From NCBI RefSeq assembly GCF_014805625.2, contig NW_023998493.1, forward strand, positions 1,164,082-1,228,081: a DNA stretch of 64,000 nucleotides. Direction: 5' to 3'. Below, piece after piece: positions 25,336 to 37,334 of this stretch; position 1 is the stretch's first letter; every line of letters begins with the position of its first letter. The notes below the pieces were generated by a model. It saw nothing but the letters and a program-made list of their open reading frames with translations. It was not told the DNA's origin and ran no database searches. A program made the translations under genes and the position numbers. This DNA comes from Glossina fuscipes. Lineage: Eukaryota > Arthropoda > Insecta > Diptera > Glossinidae.

Positions 25336-25420
25336 GTTAAGCCGAAAGCCTTAGATGCTAGTGCTTTAAGACTTTAGTTTTAGAATTTACTCTTTGGCTA
25401 AATTTATAATAATAATAATA
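25336..25420 (+). mobile_element. 5'-truncated retroposon with target duplication
   Basis: This 85-bp insert ends in an (ATA/TAA)n tail and is flanked by identical 9-bp copies of CTCACTTCC (25327-25335 and 25421-25429). That is the signature of target-primed reverse transcription. Its body (GCCGAAAGCCTTAGATGC, GTGCTTTAAGAC, TAGAATTTACTC, GGCTAAATTTATAATAATAA) matches the 3' half of the tRNA-headed SINE at 55721-55907. It also resembles the 3' ends of the LINE fragments at 34340 and 37740. It can be read as a truncated SINE or a severely truncated LINE; the closer match is to the SINE. Confidence 0.75.
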
Positions 25421-25531
25421 CTCACTTCCAAGTTGTATGAAGCATGATAATAATAATTTAAATTTTTTGATGATTAATTAATGCCAACTAACCAAGCTAA
25501 CATGCCAATTATAAGTAATTTTAAACATATA

Positions 25532-26063
25532 CAGGGTCTTTTAGCGGGAGCCATCATTTCACTTCAAGTTATAAATTACGAGGTTAGTAACTGAAAAAAA
25601 TATCTGTCAAATGTGTGCCTTGGTTCTTCTTACCATCGGCCTTTTTCTAAACAGTTTGTGCGTGATCTGTTCGTGTTTCCAAACATATAGGGTAAGCACA
25701 CTATGCAAAATTTGGTGTACCTTAGTGGCTTTTGATATACCCAATTATTATGGGTGTCTTGCAATAGATGAACAATGATTTTCAATCACATTCCTAATTG
25801 ACCTGGATGGACGAGTGAGAGTTTGTCGATTAAATTTACTACAACGAAAGGCGGCTTAATGTTGATCAAAAGCAGCGCAAATTTTGTGAAGCGTTTTCGC
25901 GATATTTTCAACATTTTTGTTGAATAGTGAATTTTCACTCTTTCATTGCATTATACGATTCCAAGTTCTTACTTGCAGAATATTACCGCAACGATAATTG
26001 TAAATTGGCAGTTTTAAAATTGCGATGAGATGCTTGAGATGGCACCTCTTGTTAAACCCCCTG
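25532..26063 (-). mobile_element. Internally deleted mariner-like element with TIRs
   Basis: A 532-bp element lies between TA dinucleotides at 25530-25531 and 26064-26065. Its ends are imperfect inverted repeats: CAGGGTCTTTTAGCGGGAGC on the left and, reverse-complemented, CAGGGGGTTTAACAAGAGGT on the right, both continuing into GCCATC. On the minus strand, interrupted by stops and frame changes, it retains only the N-terminal part of an insect mariner-type transposase. NVENIAKTLHKICAAFDQH matches the first helix-turn-helix domain (the type catalogued as DUF4817). NVIENHCSSIARHP followed by LGISKATKVHQIL matches the second. The catalytic half is missing, so it is a non-autonomous, MITE-like deletion derivative. 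Confidence 0.75.
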
Positions 26064-26190
26064 TACAAACATACGTGTATATCATAAAGCATAACATGTC
26101 ACGTTTAATTCTATTTAGAGCAATTAAAAGATAAATTATTTTGTAATTTTTTATATTATTGCTAATTGCTATCATTATCATTATAAGCAC

Positions 26191-26194
<4 letters not shown>

Positions 26195-26222
<28 letters not shown>

Positions 26223-26230
26223 TTATTTTA
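26195..26230. repeat. (ATT)n microsatellite, possible retroposon tail
   Basis: On the minus strand this is a (TAA)n run preceded by TTGAATAAAGATCTACGCAT. A retroposon 3' tail is conceivable, but I find no matching body upstream and no target duplication. Another (TAA)n run, preceded by ordinary sequence, lies at about 43651-43668. Confidence 0.6.
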
Positions 26231-26239
26231 TGCGTAGAT

Positions 26240-28780
26240 CTTTATTCAATCACAGTTTGAACAGAATGTTGCATGAAGAAAAAAAACCCTAAAAAGATTA
26301 GAGAGCTTTGTTGGTCGACCATGAGAAATGCATGGGTCAGGAATAGATGTATAAAAAGACGTTAGTTCGTCATAGAAAGAAAATCTGTAAAGAAGGGAAT
26401 CACGAAATATCAAATATGATAATAAATCTCTTTGGGTTTCTTTTTGCGAAGAACCTTCTCAATTCAAGCTTCACCGATTAATTCATATCGATGTGCGAAC
26501 TCAATAACTTCTGGTAGCTGTAGCTGAAAAAGAAGACATATGCTTAAAAATAGATGAAAATTCTTTTTTCTGTCGTGAACGAATGGAAACTATAATTCAC
26601 CCTCCAAATTTTAATGTTATCCACAATCTCTTACACAAAAAACGTATGTGCAGCTTATTTATATTTGAATAGATGTGACAAAAAAAAAAAGTTCCCCCTT
26701 TTCTTTATTTTTAAATTCAAAAAATTTTAAATTAAAAAAATTAAAAAGAAGTCAGACGTAAGCTATAAAACGGAAATTGGCACGTGTTTCGTGTTTTATT
26801 CTTATTATATGAGGAACGTTTTAGACTAAGAACAGCTGTTAGCTTTTAATATACTTGGCTAAAAGAAGATACTTATCAGCAGAGGCGTTTATTGAGGAAA
26901 TACGGGCTCTCTGAATACATTAAGCATAACATTTTGAATTACTTCAGTTCCTTTGGTTTTGATGTATCTATGAAAAATGGAGCTAATTGGTGTTCAATGT
27001 TTATTGGGCTACTAAACAGGGAAATTTATGTCTTGGAGACACATGGACGGACGCATCAGAAACCAATCGACGATTCTGGATGGATATCACGGTTCTTGCA
27101 TGAAAGAATAAATTTGGAAAATTACTCCAGTAGAGTGAGGACTTTAAGAAGGAGTAGAATAGATCGCGAATGGAATGGATCAGTCAGTTAACAAAACTTC
27201 CTTTCTCGCGAGTATAAGAGAATGGACGAGTAAACCCTATCACGTGACCCAGACAGAAGGTCCCTTATATAAAAACAAGGAATTCGGAAAGGTGCAATAT
27301 GGATGATTCTTGAACAAGTGCTTTTTTATATCGCTCACTTTAGCAATAACACATCGTTCGTATAATGCCTATAAGTAAAGCGATATGATTTTTAGAAAGT
27401 ATCCGCCCTCAAACGAATTGTGTCAAAATTTAATACTATTTTCGATCAAAATGTCATCCTGCGAACCTATTATTTTTTTTTGTTTTTTTGCGTTGTTGTA
27501 TAAAAAACAGACGGCAAGTAAGGTAAAGAAACGACGATCGGTTGCGCACAAAAGCGGGATTCATATCTTACGCTGCAATGTTTGAAATATGAAGAGCGGA
27601 ACCAACCTTCTGAACCAACAGGTTTGTTGATCAACTTAGGCACTTCTATCATTGAAGTTTAAGAACAGCCGCGATCTATCAAAAAACGGAATCCATAATA
27701 GTTAACACATTGGATGGACTCGAAAAGAAAAAGTGAAAGACTTTAAAAATAAGACTTTTGTAAATTAATCGAGAATTGCGACGATATGGATCTGAAAGTT
27801 AGTAGAAATTTTTATGATAGCCATGTCATGTGATCTAATCTGTACATTTATCTTAAATCACAAATGTCTAAAAATTATTGCAAGACGAACATGACTTCGT
27901 TATTTGCTTTTATTGATATTTTATTATTGGTTGAAATATTGTGAAATTAATAATAATAATAGCAAGATTTACCATTGACTTGACCGAGGAAAATTGCTAC
28001 GTTTTGCTAAGATAATCGAGATAGTGAAAGATAATAATCAATGTTTTTAGAGTAATTTCGCAACTTTTCTTTTTGTCATTTCTCTAATCATTATATTTAA
28101 TAATTTACAATGTTTTTTTTGTTGAATTTCCTTCCTTATTCCTCAAAGCCAAGACGCATCAGTGCATAGACATGAAAACAAACAACAAGAAAATTATAGC
28201 AAAACTTATAATCTCCACCCAAGATATAGAATAATGTAATGGTTGGGAAACCAGAACGAACTACTGTTTAGATAATTAAATGGAAAAAGAGAGAGGGAGG
28301 AGAGCAATTTTCTGTTTAAAGCGAATTTTGAATACCCATTTGTAAAGATATATCAAATAAGAAAATCGAATCGTAATCAGAAAAATTTCCAAAAGTTTTC
28401 CATATACTATGGTTGTCTTAATGAATCCAACCAGAATTTTTGAGCGGATCCAAAATAAATTTCAAGCCAAAACTTGCCACAGATCATAATTCCTTAATGA
28501 AATTTTATTAGAGTTCTGGGCTTTCATTTTTTTAGATTTATTTCGCAAATTGATAACCCGATCTGCTGAAGTCAATTTAGAAGGCCTTTATTCAGTTTCT
28601 ATCTCAGCCGATATTTTTGTCCCGGTAACTAAACAATAAACGAACTGTGGATAAGTCAAGTTACAAAATCTGGCTGATCAACAATATATATATACAGTTG
28701 GGAAAATACATTTGACATTCTTATCCATAGGCGGCCTTAAAGTCGCGTAATTTTGGTAACACTAATATAAAGGCTATCCT
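26240..28780. other. Non-coding stretch with one unassigned frame
   Basis: The 99-codon plus frame at 26892-27191 has balanced composition and a charged C-terminal part (SRVRTLRRSRIDREW), but no domain I recognise. It lacks a context of splice sites or neighbours. The rest is AT-rich with no supported feature. Confidence 0.45.
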
Positions 28781-28899
28781 AAAATTCAGAAAACAGATAT
28801 GAAAACCATAGGTTTGAAAATCATAAACTTATTATTCATTATTATGTATACTATATAGGGTATAGGGATTATGTTTGAGGCAATATATCTGGTAAAAGT

Positions 28900-29395
28900 T
28901 CTACTAGGTATGTATGTACTCATTTGATGAAATTGAAATTGAAAATGGGTGCTCGTGCGCTTCCAAAAACGGCAAACAAGAAAGTCCAAGTACAAATAAT
29001 TGCATCCTCTAAACGGCCAATTCTAATCACCAGAAAGGGAAATTGCCCGGCGAGAAAATGACTCTTGCATTATTTGAACTGTTCTTAGAGTTGTGTGTGG
29101 AAAAATGTGTGGGAGCTGAAACCGTCCTGTTGAAATCACATGCCTTCCCCATCACAATAGCGTGCGCTTTTGAATGTTATTGTCTTAGCAGCCGTCTTTT
29201 TGGCACGTTGTGAATGCATTGATTTCTTAATAATCTCTTGTAGATTATCTGAGCACCGAATGCGACAATTTCATCCATTAACAGAACCATGAAGAAGAAG
29301 CGTTCATTATTTTTAAAATGTTGCTCAACAATGAAAGTACGTTGTGTTTTCTTGCGTCGCTCCATTTTCCATAATCCTGAATTGTCAGCTGTCAC
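28900..29395 (-). pseudogene. Mariner-like transposase remnant, internally deleted
   Basis: Reading the minus strand from 29395, MERRKKTQRTFIVEQHFKNNE resembles the first helix-turn-helix of insect mariner-like transposases (DUF4817 type). Sequence for the second HTH and the first catalytic Asp is missing. The frame then resumes with FQQDG (29121-29135), the motif holding the second catalytic Asp, followed by SSHT. Next come NWPFR (29008-29022) and LDFLV (about 28975-28990), which match NWPPRS...LDFFLW around the third catalytic residue. At least two frame changes and in-frame stops occur. The open frame at 28786-28995 is this 3' part running into flanking DNA. No terminal repeats were located. 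Confidence 0.75.
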
Positions 29396-29399
29396 GCTG

Positions 29400-32300
29400 T
29401 CTTTCTTTTCCGTGGCTACGCCTTATCGCCCAAGTGGCATAAAATTGAAACCTCGTCTGAATTTTTGGGATACTTTGTATACATAAATTTGAATAAGCGA
29501 ACTTTGAACTCTCATACAATTCGACTACCGAGTATGCCAAGTTCTTTTTTAAACTATGACTAATCATTTAGATTGTTTACCCTATACGCGCAACACTGTG
29601 TCGGTCGGAAAGAAGCGAGAAAGAGAAAGGAATAATAAGTAGAATATTATGATTTTTTCGACTAGGCGTTCATAGTTAAGACCATCGGCGAACATCGGCT
29701 TAGTAGCGATCCTATCTGCTCGGGTTTGCGGTAGGAGCATTATTAAGCTTTCGGCGATTTTCAAGAGGCCAGTTCAATTGCTTTATACAAAATTGTTATT
29801 TTTGGGAGGTTCTGAAATTTAAGTACGAATAGTGACAGAAACAGATAGAAAAGAGACCAGAGTTTGTGGAAAAAATTATGAAAAGAATTTTAAAATCATT
29901 ACTACTTAGAGAGCCATTGCTACTTAGGACCTTGCAATTAATTTGCGCTTAAAAACCGATAGCGAAGCTCTCTTATCGCATAACAAGCAACATAAAAAGC
30001 AGCGCACTATGAACTGGCTGCAACGATCGAAAGAATAGTCGGAAATACAGCCCTGTACAGTTCTGTAGATGTCAGGTATGTCGCCACATTCAGGTATTTG
30101 GCTGTGGAACAAATAAAATTTGGGAACAAGAGCCAATTGATGAAATGAAGCTTAAAAAGGAAATGCATTGTGTTTAACTCTTATTACCTCATGTTCTTAA
30201 TGTTAAGTCATCGAGAGATTGTACACTTTATACACCTTGAGGGCCAGGAGGTTGTGGCATTATATTTTTCTATAGACAGACGACTATCTTTATTGAATAT
30301 TTTTTGAAATTTTTGTTCCCAGTAGCTTAGTTTGTGAACATTGAAATTCTTGCTATTGTACTTCTTGTACGATTATAATTAAAGCCCGTTATTGTTATCA
30401 TTGTTATTTCATTCCTATAACAAACGCAACTAGCACGCTTGTCATTTAAAATGTACCCTGCAGACATCGTATGGCCATCGAATTGAAAGCAAAGAGACAA
30501 AAAAAAAAATATCGAATTGAACCAATAAAATAAGTCTTTTTGATCGTTGCGATAATAGTGGACAATAAATAGGTGCTTATGCCACTGCCACCGGGCAAAA
30601 CAAGATCATTCAACTTTGATATAAAAACTGTTGCCGGTCTTCAATACTTTCTTATATCTATATGGGTACGTAGACCGCGCGTTTACGTGTTCGTTATATT
30701 GGTCGTTTAATTGTAGGTGGTTAGCAATTATCTTCAGGTATTCAGGTATTGTGTGTATGTTTGTATGTTTGTATATGTGTGTTGATTTTACTGAACATTG
30801 TGTATTCCCAACAACACGAGTAGTCAGTCGCCTTTCTGTTAGTTGCTTGTATGGTTTTTTTTTTTCTTCGTATTATTTATTTTCATGAGAATTACGAAAA
30901 ATTGTTGATGAATTGTTTGTTTGTTGTTTGATGGTTGATGGTGCGCTACGTGTAATCATGTGTGTGTTTTTTAAAAACAAAAATTGTTGTTCGCTTTAGT
31001 CTTTGTTGTAGAGTAATTATCATTCAGTGCGGCGTTCAGATCATATACATAGAGCTTATGAAAAAGGGCTCCCCTCGGTGATGATAGCTTGCAATGACTA
31101 TTACTAGCTGTCTGCCTGTCTGTCAGTCCACCGTTTACAAATATTATGATTTTTAAAAAAAATTTTTTTTTTTTTTTTTTGCATAAATTTCAAAAGTTAT
31201 TTAACTTATCGGAGTGTCTTTAGACGATAGATAATAGCTCGCTTGGGTGGGGGTTGTTATGTATTTAGAGACAAAAATTTACATACTTTTGTCGAAAAGT
31301 TTTGATTATGATTTCGTAAATCGTTTAATGTATGCATTTCAAATTGATTTTACTTTGTTTAATGTATTTTGTTTTTACTTCTCCTTTCCATACATCTTTT
31401 TTATAGTCGTTTTTATGTACGTGTCTACAGTTTGTATTAACGTTATGGTCAATAGACCATGGGGCGGAAATACACTAACACTGAGAGATTGCAAGCATAT
31501 CTAAGTGTATTGCATTTATAAGTATTATTATCGCTACTAATACCATTATTACTGTCGGTGCTGTTACTGTCGTTACTTTAGAGCAGTTGGAGGACATTAG
31601 ATAAATTTCTCTAGATGTTGTTGTTTGTCACTGTGCCTCAAATTTCAGGAAGTTTTTCACATAATATCATAATTAGCTCTCATTAGTTCTCTAAACACAC
31701 TTCAATGTTGCATAAAAAAAAAAAAAAAAAAAAAAATTAACATAAAACTTTATTCAAATCATTCGGTATATTGGCACGTATTGTTTGTATGCATGAGGTG
31801 CACAACTTTACAAAATTACATAATTTATAATATGTTGGAAAAATATTATTTTTATTTTATGCTTTTAACAACATCGTGTTCAAAAAATAAAGGGAATTTT
31901 TATTTTAAAAAGACATCTTCAATACGTTGGAAGCGTTAAATTTAAAATAAGCTCGATTGTCTTACGTTGAGAAATTCAAAACAAGCTTGAGTTTTCATCT
32001 CTAAAAACATGTGGTGTGCCATCAAGGACATCCGTAATATGTCGTTGTACTCGACAGGGGTTATATTATGATTTTCAATCTAGAATTCGCGAAAATTCAA
32101 TCCATTCATTTTGTCCAAAGGGTGCTCTGTGTATCCATTTCCTTACACCTCTTCTCTTTCTTCTTTTTCTCAAGTAATCAGTGGGTCAATGAAAGATGAC
32201 ATGCCACCTGAGACTGTTGTGTAATCATTTCACTCATCATAATAAATGCTCCGCCTTATACCTAAATTTACTGGTTCCTATATCTCAATCCTAGAACCAC

Positions 32301-33105
32301 TGAGCCAGTGCACTTAAACGCCTTTGAATTTCTTTCAATTTGCCAAAAAAAAGAAAGTCGTTGTAAGGCATGTAAACTTCCAAAGTTCTTTGGTGACTTT
32401 TATTTATATGAAAAGACCTTTAGAGATTTCTGTTACTAATTTCCTTTCTACCTCGATTAGTTTTGGCGATGCCGATGGCCTGTTACCTATTCCTATCAAA
32501 ATCGGTCAATTTGGTCGATTTTAATTAGGAAATCGTCACAGTCATAAGTATGTTGATAGGAGGCTGAAATTTGCGAAGGGACATACGATGATCGTTTAAG
32601 AATCCTACGTCAAAAAATGCTTGTGACTTGCCCGCATATGCGTTCATTATATGTAAGAAACTGAAATAATTTCGAGAAAAACGACAATTTTTTAAGCCTT
32701 TCGCTTCTAAGCTTCTATCACTTAAGGATGTAAGAGTTTTCTAGTGACGATTCTTCACCGCTTCGTTCACAATCTGCATCTAATCTGATCGCTTCATTGG
32801 CGAATCTTTAGTTATGCAAAAAACTACGAGTATTTTTATTCCGAAATTCAAGGAATTGCTCTAAGAAGATTTAAGCCTTTTTGCTTTTTTTAAATTGTAT
32901 GGAACACCTAAGGACCTCCTCTATCTGTCACAGTTTTTCAAATTGCAATCAACGAAATAAGTAAAACCTTTGCCGAATTTCACGAATTGAACATTGTCTA
33001 TATAACGATGTTTATATTTTAACAAAAGAAAAAAATAACTTATAACCTGGAAAGATTTCAAACTGGCTTAATTCCTCCAGGGCAATTACATGAACAAAGA
33101 CATCC
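29400..33105. other. AT-rich non-coding stretch
   Basis: No gene is recognised. The frames at 29924-30136 (minus), 30631-30888 (+) and 31247-31504 (+) are short and without domains. A (GTCT)-type core near 31106-31125 may be a worn copy of the GTCY-core repeat. Long A/T runs occur at 31159-31181 and 31711-31736. Confidence 0.5.
32470..32620 (+). repeat. Dispersed repeat pair, copy 1 (CACAGTC family)
   Basis: Aligned with 48850-48990 it shares GAAATC-CACAGTC(A/G)TAA, GATA(A/G)GA..CTGAAA(C/T)TT-GC, and ATCG-TTAAGAA in the same order and spacing. The wording CTGAAACTTGGCAC is similar to a block in the GTCY-core repeats, so the two may be parts of one family. The overlapping plus frame (32324-32524) is not a gene. 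Confidence 0.45.
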
Positions 33106-33109
33106 AAAA

Positions 33110-34340
33110 AGTTGTACGTTTGCAGAAAACGATTATGCGATGCGGAAAGTCGGCACAAATAATTTTACACTTAAAAATGTGCAAGCACTCAAGTTTTTGG
33201 GGCTCACGTTTTCAAATAAATACCGTTGAAAGCCAGGCTGCTTCCATTTAGAAAAGTACATTCAAACTAAGATGAACTTCATACACCGATGCTTATCTTA
33301 GCAAAATACTCATTCTAAGCAAAAGTGACTATGATTTAATCATATATGCCAAAAATATCAAATCGAATATTTTGACATCAGGTTATCATCAAGTGGTCAG
33401 ATCTAGTGCATAAGCTTTCCAAAAGACACTCATCAACAACATTGTTGGCGAAGCCGGTTTTCGAACATTAGAAAATTGAGTGTACAAACTAAAAGCCAGT
33501 ATAATCTCGGAATTCTTCAATTCTAGCAGTTCAATACTCGGTAAAAATGTTAAAAAGACTATTATTGCCAAGAGATACCAATCCTGAATTAACTCATGTA
33601 TAGATGTTACCAACCAAAACAACCATCCCCTTAAATGTTTGGTATCAAGCGACCGTGGACTTTAAATGCCAAATCTTATGATATATCACTTTCAACATAC
33701 AAAAAAGAATGTACGCCAAATTTACTTTTCGCAGAACTAATTGCAGTGGCACACAGGGCACGACCGAATTAATCATAGCCTACGTGAATGTCCGTCGGCA
33801 TTTACAAGTGTTGTAAAGTTTGCTCGTAAAGCAAAAGTTAACCATGACGCTTTAAATTTTAAGCCAAGTCATTTTGGCCTTTTGAGAAATGAGCGAACAG
33901 ACCCAGTGACCAAATCCGCAGCTTCTCCAATTTTAATTATGGATAACAAACATCGACCATACTACTGTGTACATTACTCGCATGTTAATCATAACTTCGT
34001 CCCAGCTCTATATCCAATTGACGTCGGGAAAATCATGATTAAAATATTTGCAAAAATTCGACTTGGGCGTACCGTTGCAGCACATCAACGGATCCTTAAG
34101 AAACCTACTCCTTCGATCTGCGATTGCGAACAAAGCCTTACAGTTAAATATATACTGTGCGAATGCCAACCCTAAGGATATCTGGAGAATATCTAGCGAA
34201 TTTACTGTCAATAAAATATTTGACTTTATTAAAGTCGTTAAAGTAATCATCTAATAGCGATAGCCAGTAAACTCATTCTAATTTTTAGTCCTAGAATTTA
34301 TTTCTTTGATTTAAATAAATTGCAATAATAGTAACAAAAT
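33110..34340 (+). mobile_element. LINE (I/Jockey-type) 3' half, decayed
   Basis: Motifs of a non-LTR retrotransposon ORF2 occur in order with frame changes. ALKFLGLTFSNKY (about 33183-33225) matches the KFLGL..D end of the reverse transcriptase. SKSDYDLIIYA (from about 33315) and GEAGFRTLE (about 33447-33475) match the conserved linker. SHFGLLRNERTDPVTKSA (about 33867-33920) matches the WVPSH-GI-GNE-AD motif of RNase H. IRLGRTVAAHQRIL and CDCEQSLTVKYILCEC match the C-terminal Cys-rich segment. The final frame ends in FTVNKIFDFIKVVKVI and a stop at about 34254. A short 3' UTR with CCTAGAATTTATTTCTTTG follows. The open frame at 33741-34175 (144 codons) is the largest intact piece. Stops and shifts make it inactive. 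The order and the 3' end suggest an I-type or nearby clade. Confidence 0.8.
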
Positions 34341-34344
34341 GTGT

Positions 34345-35180
34345 ATTAATCGAATCTTATCGATTGCTTTACTTGGCAGCATTGTCGTTATTGTCTCTTT
34401 CCTATTACCTCTAAGTACGATACATATAAGTATATAAATACTTTCTCTTTCTATAATTATAACGAAAGTCATGCAGACATGTTGTACATAAAATACAATT
34501 CATAAATAATAAAAAAAGAAAAATAAAGAAATTAAAGACAGAAAGAAATATCTAATAATTATTTATTTAATATTCTTTTCTAATATAAATATATTTACAA
34601 GCCAGTAATTATAGACTCATGCTTGTTAATGTATACTTATATATATATATATACTTATATATATATATATATGTCTGCATTTTTTTATGTTCGCAAAGAA
34701 TGCAAAAGTTATAGCCATAGCGTTGGAGGCGTTTCTTTGCAATAATTTTCTTTTTATATCTAAAAGTTTTCACTTAGTACCACAAGCATTAAAACAGGCA
34801 ATAGGTAAACAATGCCGGTGTCGTGTTTTAATGGCAAAAATAGTATGCAAATTAATGTTTTATGTAAATGTTTTTGCACACTTCCGGCTCAGCAGGCTAT
34901 GAGCGCCGGAACTATAACAAAAGCAAACGCAAGTTATAAAAGTAATATAAAATTGATAGAAGACTTTTTTCCGCTTTGTGGTATTGTTAGTTCTTTAGCT
35001 GGGTAACCCCTTGTCTTTTACTTATTTAACTCTATCATGGCTGAATGTAAGCCCTGCCGGTAAATAATAGTCCTGAGCACTTGACATGTCTTCTAATACG
35101 GACAGCGTTCTCATCTTGATTACATTGGCGCCTTTTCTCGGACTTAGCTTTAGCTATTCAGTTACTATATTTATCAAAGG
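34345..35180. other. AT-rich non-coding stretch
   Basis: It contains a duplicated (TA)n tract at about 34637-34672 and two overlapping short plus frames at 34687-35006 without recognisable domains. Confidence 0.5.
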
Positions 35181-35184
35181 CTGC

Positions 35185-35250
35185 TGCCTAGCCGAATAGG
35201 TAAGAGTCGCGAACATCAAGTCGGTGTTTCGCGCGTTGAAATCTCTGTGC
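35185..35250 (+). repeat. tRNA-like sequence, SINE head candidate
   Basis: TAGCCGAATAGG (35189-35200) fits a Pol III A box and GCGTTGAAATCTC (35233-35245) fits a B box. Their starts are 46 bp apart. The SINE head at 55837-55895 (minus) has TGGCCGAGTAGGC and GTGTTCAAATCTC with nearly the same spacing. Bases between also align in part (AAGA-TC-CGA). No matching LINE-like tail is found downstream, so it is either a decayed SINE with a lost tail or a different SINE sharing the same head. It does not fold as a complete tRNA by eye. Confidence 0.5.
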
Positions 35251-35259
35251 AGTAAGCAA

Positions 35260-37330
35260 GTGTAGTCAACCAGTAATTGATCCTAGCTACAGTGTGTGGA
35301 GAATCCGTAAGCGCTGACCAAGCCTGCGGCTAATCCTTGTCTCTTTTTACACAGTTTTTTGAACACCACCGTCATATACGCAAAGAGCATGTTGCTTGAG
35401 CGATTGTTCATATTAAAAAAAAAAAAAAGAAGTCAATTATGGTGTATGGCGTGATCGCTCTGAACGTGAACAAATTACAATTGAAAAGCCACATCCTATA
35501 GGACTTCTTATATGCTGTTTCTAATAAAATATAAAAATAGACAAAAATGCGGAGCATTTTGTTTCTCATACAGATAGAACATAGCTTTTGAGCTAGTGCT
35601 GCATTTGTTTTCTTTTTCGTAATTTTATTATTGATTTTTGAAGGCTTTAAGCGAACGAGAGTTTTCTATTTTTCATAAAATGCTTAAAAAAAGAAGCATA
35701 AGAAAATTTCTAACGGATCTAAAAAGATTTCCTTTTTATTTCAATGCATAAAGAAGAAAAAAAAAAAAACGCTTTTCCTACTTGTCAACGCACATAGCAT
35801 ACGCACCATTTTAGGTAGAAAACGTTTTTCCTCTCAAGCCATTTTTGTATTAAATCAAAAAACCAGTCAAAGCGAAACAGATCAAAAAATTTAGAACACT
35901 TGGAACACAGCTTTATCAACGAATAGCTTTAAATGGTTAGATGATGCGATAGATGCAGAAAATAGAAAATAGGAGAAAAAAAAAAAACAACAACACGAAT
36001 AGTCTGTCTGTCTCTCCGTCTGCCTAAGCATAAAGTAGAGACGCAAAAGCCGAAGTGTTGTCAAGCAATGCTTACTATTTGACAAGAAAGCTCTGAAATG
36101 GTTAAAGTAAAGGAAAAACATGACCAAACCAATTATAGTCTTTGCTTTATCTTTGTTCGCTGTGTGCTTGTATATGAGCATGTGTACATGTAGTCAATGC
36201 ATTGTTTTTTACACCCGAATAGTTATAGAAATTCATTGATAAAAATTGCAAAACAAGTGAAATGATTGAATGCACAGAGTTCGTTTGAGAAGACCTCCTC
36301 GAAGTCGGTGCAGAAATGTGTAAAAAGTTTCCTTAACTGGCTAACAGTTGGTTGATTGAAAACTCATTGATTTTTCTTCAATATTATTATTCTTTTTTTT
36401 TTTAAAGAGAAATTGTTTTAATTTACCATAAATACCATTTAATAAAAGAATTTTCTCCCAAACTGATGTCGCTGCTGTTTATTTTTATAGACTGCTAAAC
36501 GTGCGGCAAAATTGATATTGATGCTGGTGATGTTGTTGTTTCTTTAAGGCGGGAAGTGTTTTCAATTTCTTTAGCTCAAACGTATGCGTTTACGCACTTG
36601 TTAACCTAGTTTGTATGATTTTTTTTTTCTCCTGCGAAGTAAGCTGCATTTGCTATTAAATGTTTTTTTTTTTTTTCTGAGTCTTTGGGGCGCCTAACGC
36701 TTTGCCACTGACCATGACAGTGACTTTGAGACAGAAGTGGCAAAAAAAAAAAAAATCTGTAAAAAATTGCCGTTAACAAGTTTTTTATTTTCATTTTTAT
36801 TTTGTTTTTCAAGTAACAAAGACAGTGAAATTTTTTTTTGACTAAACAAATCTGAACAACATCAGCAACAACCATCAAAACATTATTTCTGTATAATGAA
36901 ATTGCAATAAACTTGAAAATTGATAGAACTTTCTCATCGTAGCTGAAAACTTCACTCAAAAATAATTTCCAATTTCTTTTTTTTTTAATTTTTTCTTCGC
37001 CTTAAAAAAGAACCAAAAAATAAAAAAGAAAAAATATGCCTTTATACTCGTCTCTATGTGTGTCACGTTGTGTGTGTATGTGTCTGTGCATGATGCGTTA
37101 TATAATTATAGACACATTGATTTATATTCGCTTGCATAGGCGGTTTGCTGCGCGTAAAACATGACTTGCGGTGTATCATTAGTTAAGGTGCTGCACTTGT
37201 ACTTTTCCTTCGAAGAAAGTTGCAATTGATTAACGAAAATGCCTTAAGGCCATAAGCCTTAAAAGATTTTATTAACAACCTTTGTTCGATTGTTAACTGA
37301 TGAACTGGTTTCTATATACACCAATTAAGC
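35260..37330. other. AT-rich non-coding stretch
   Basis: No gene is recognised. The minus frames at 35891-36181 and 36606-36959 run through poly-T/poly-A sequence (Phe/Lys runs) and have no domain. Confidence 0.55.
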
Positions 37331-37334
37331 ATGA

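Noticed and set aside
26892..27191. Possible transposase similarity (MKNGANW near QQDGA)
   Set aside because: Only a few residues agree and no other mariner motif appears in order.
36606..36959. 117-codon minus-strand frame
   Set aside because: Crosses several poly-A/poly-T runs; no domain.
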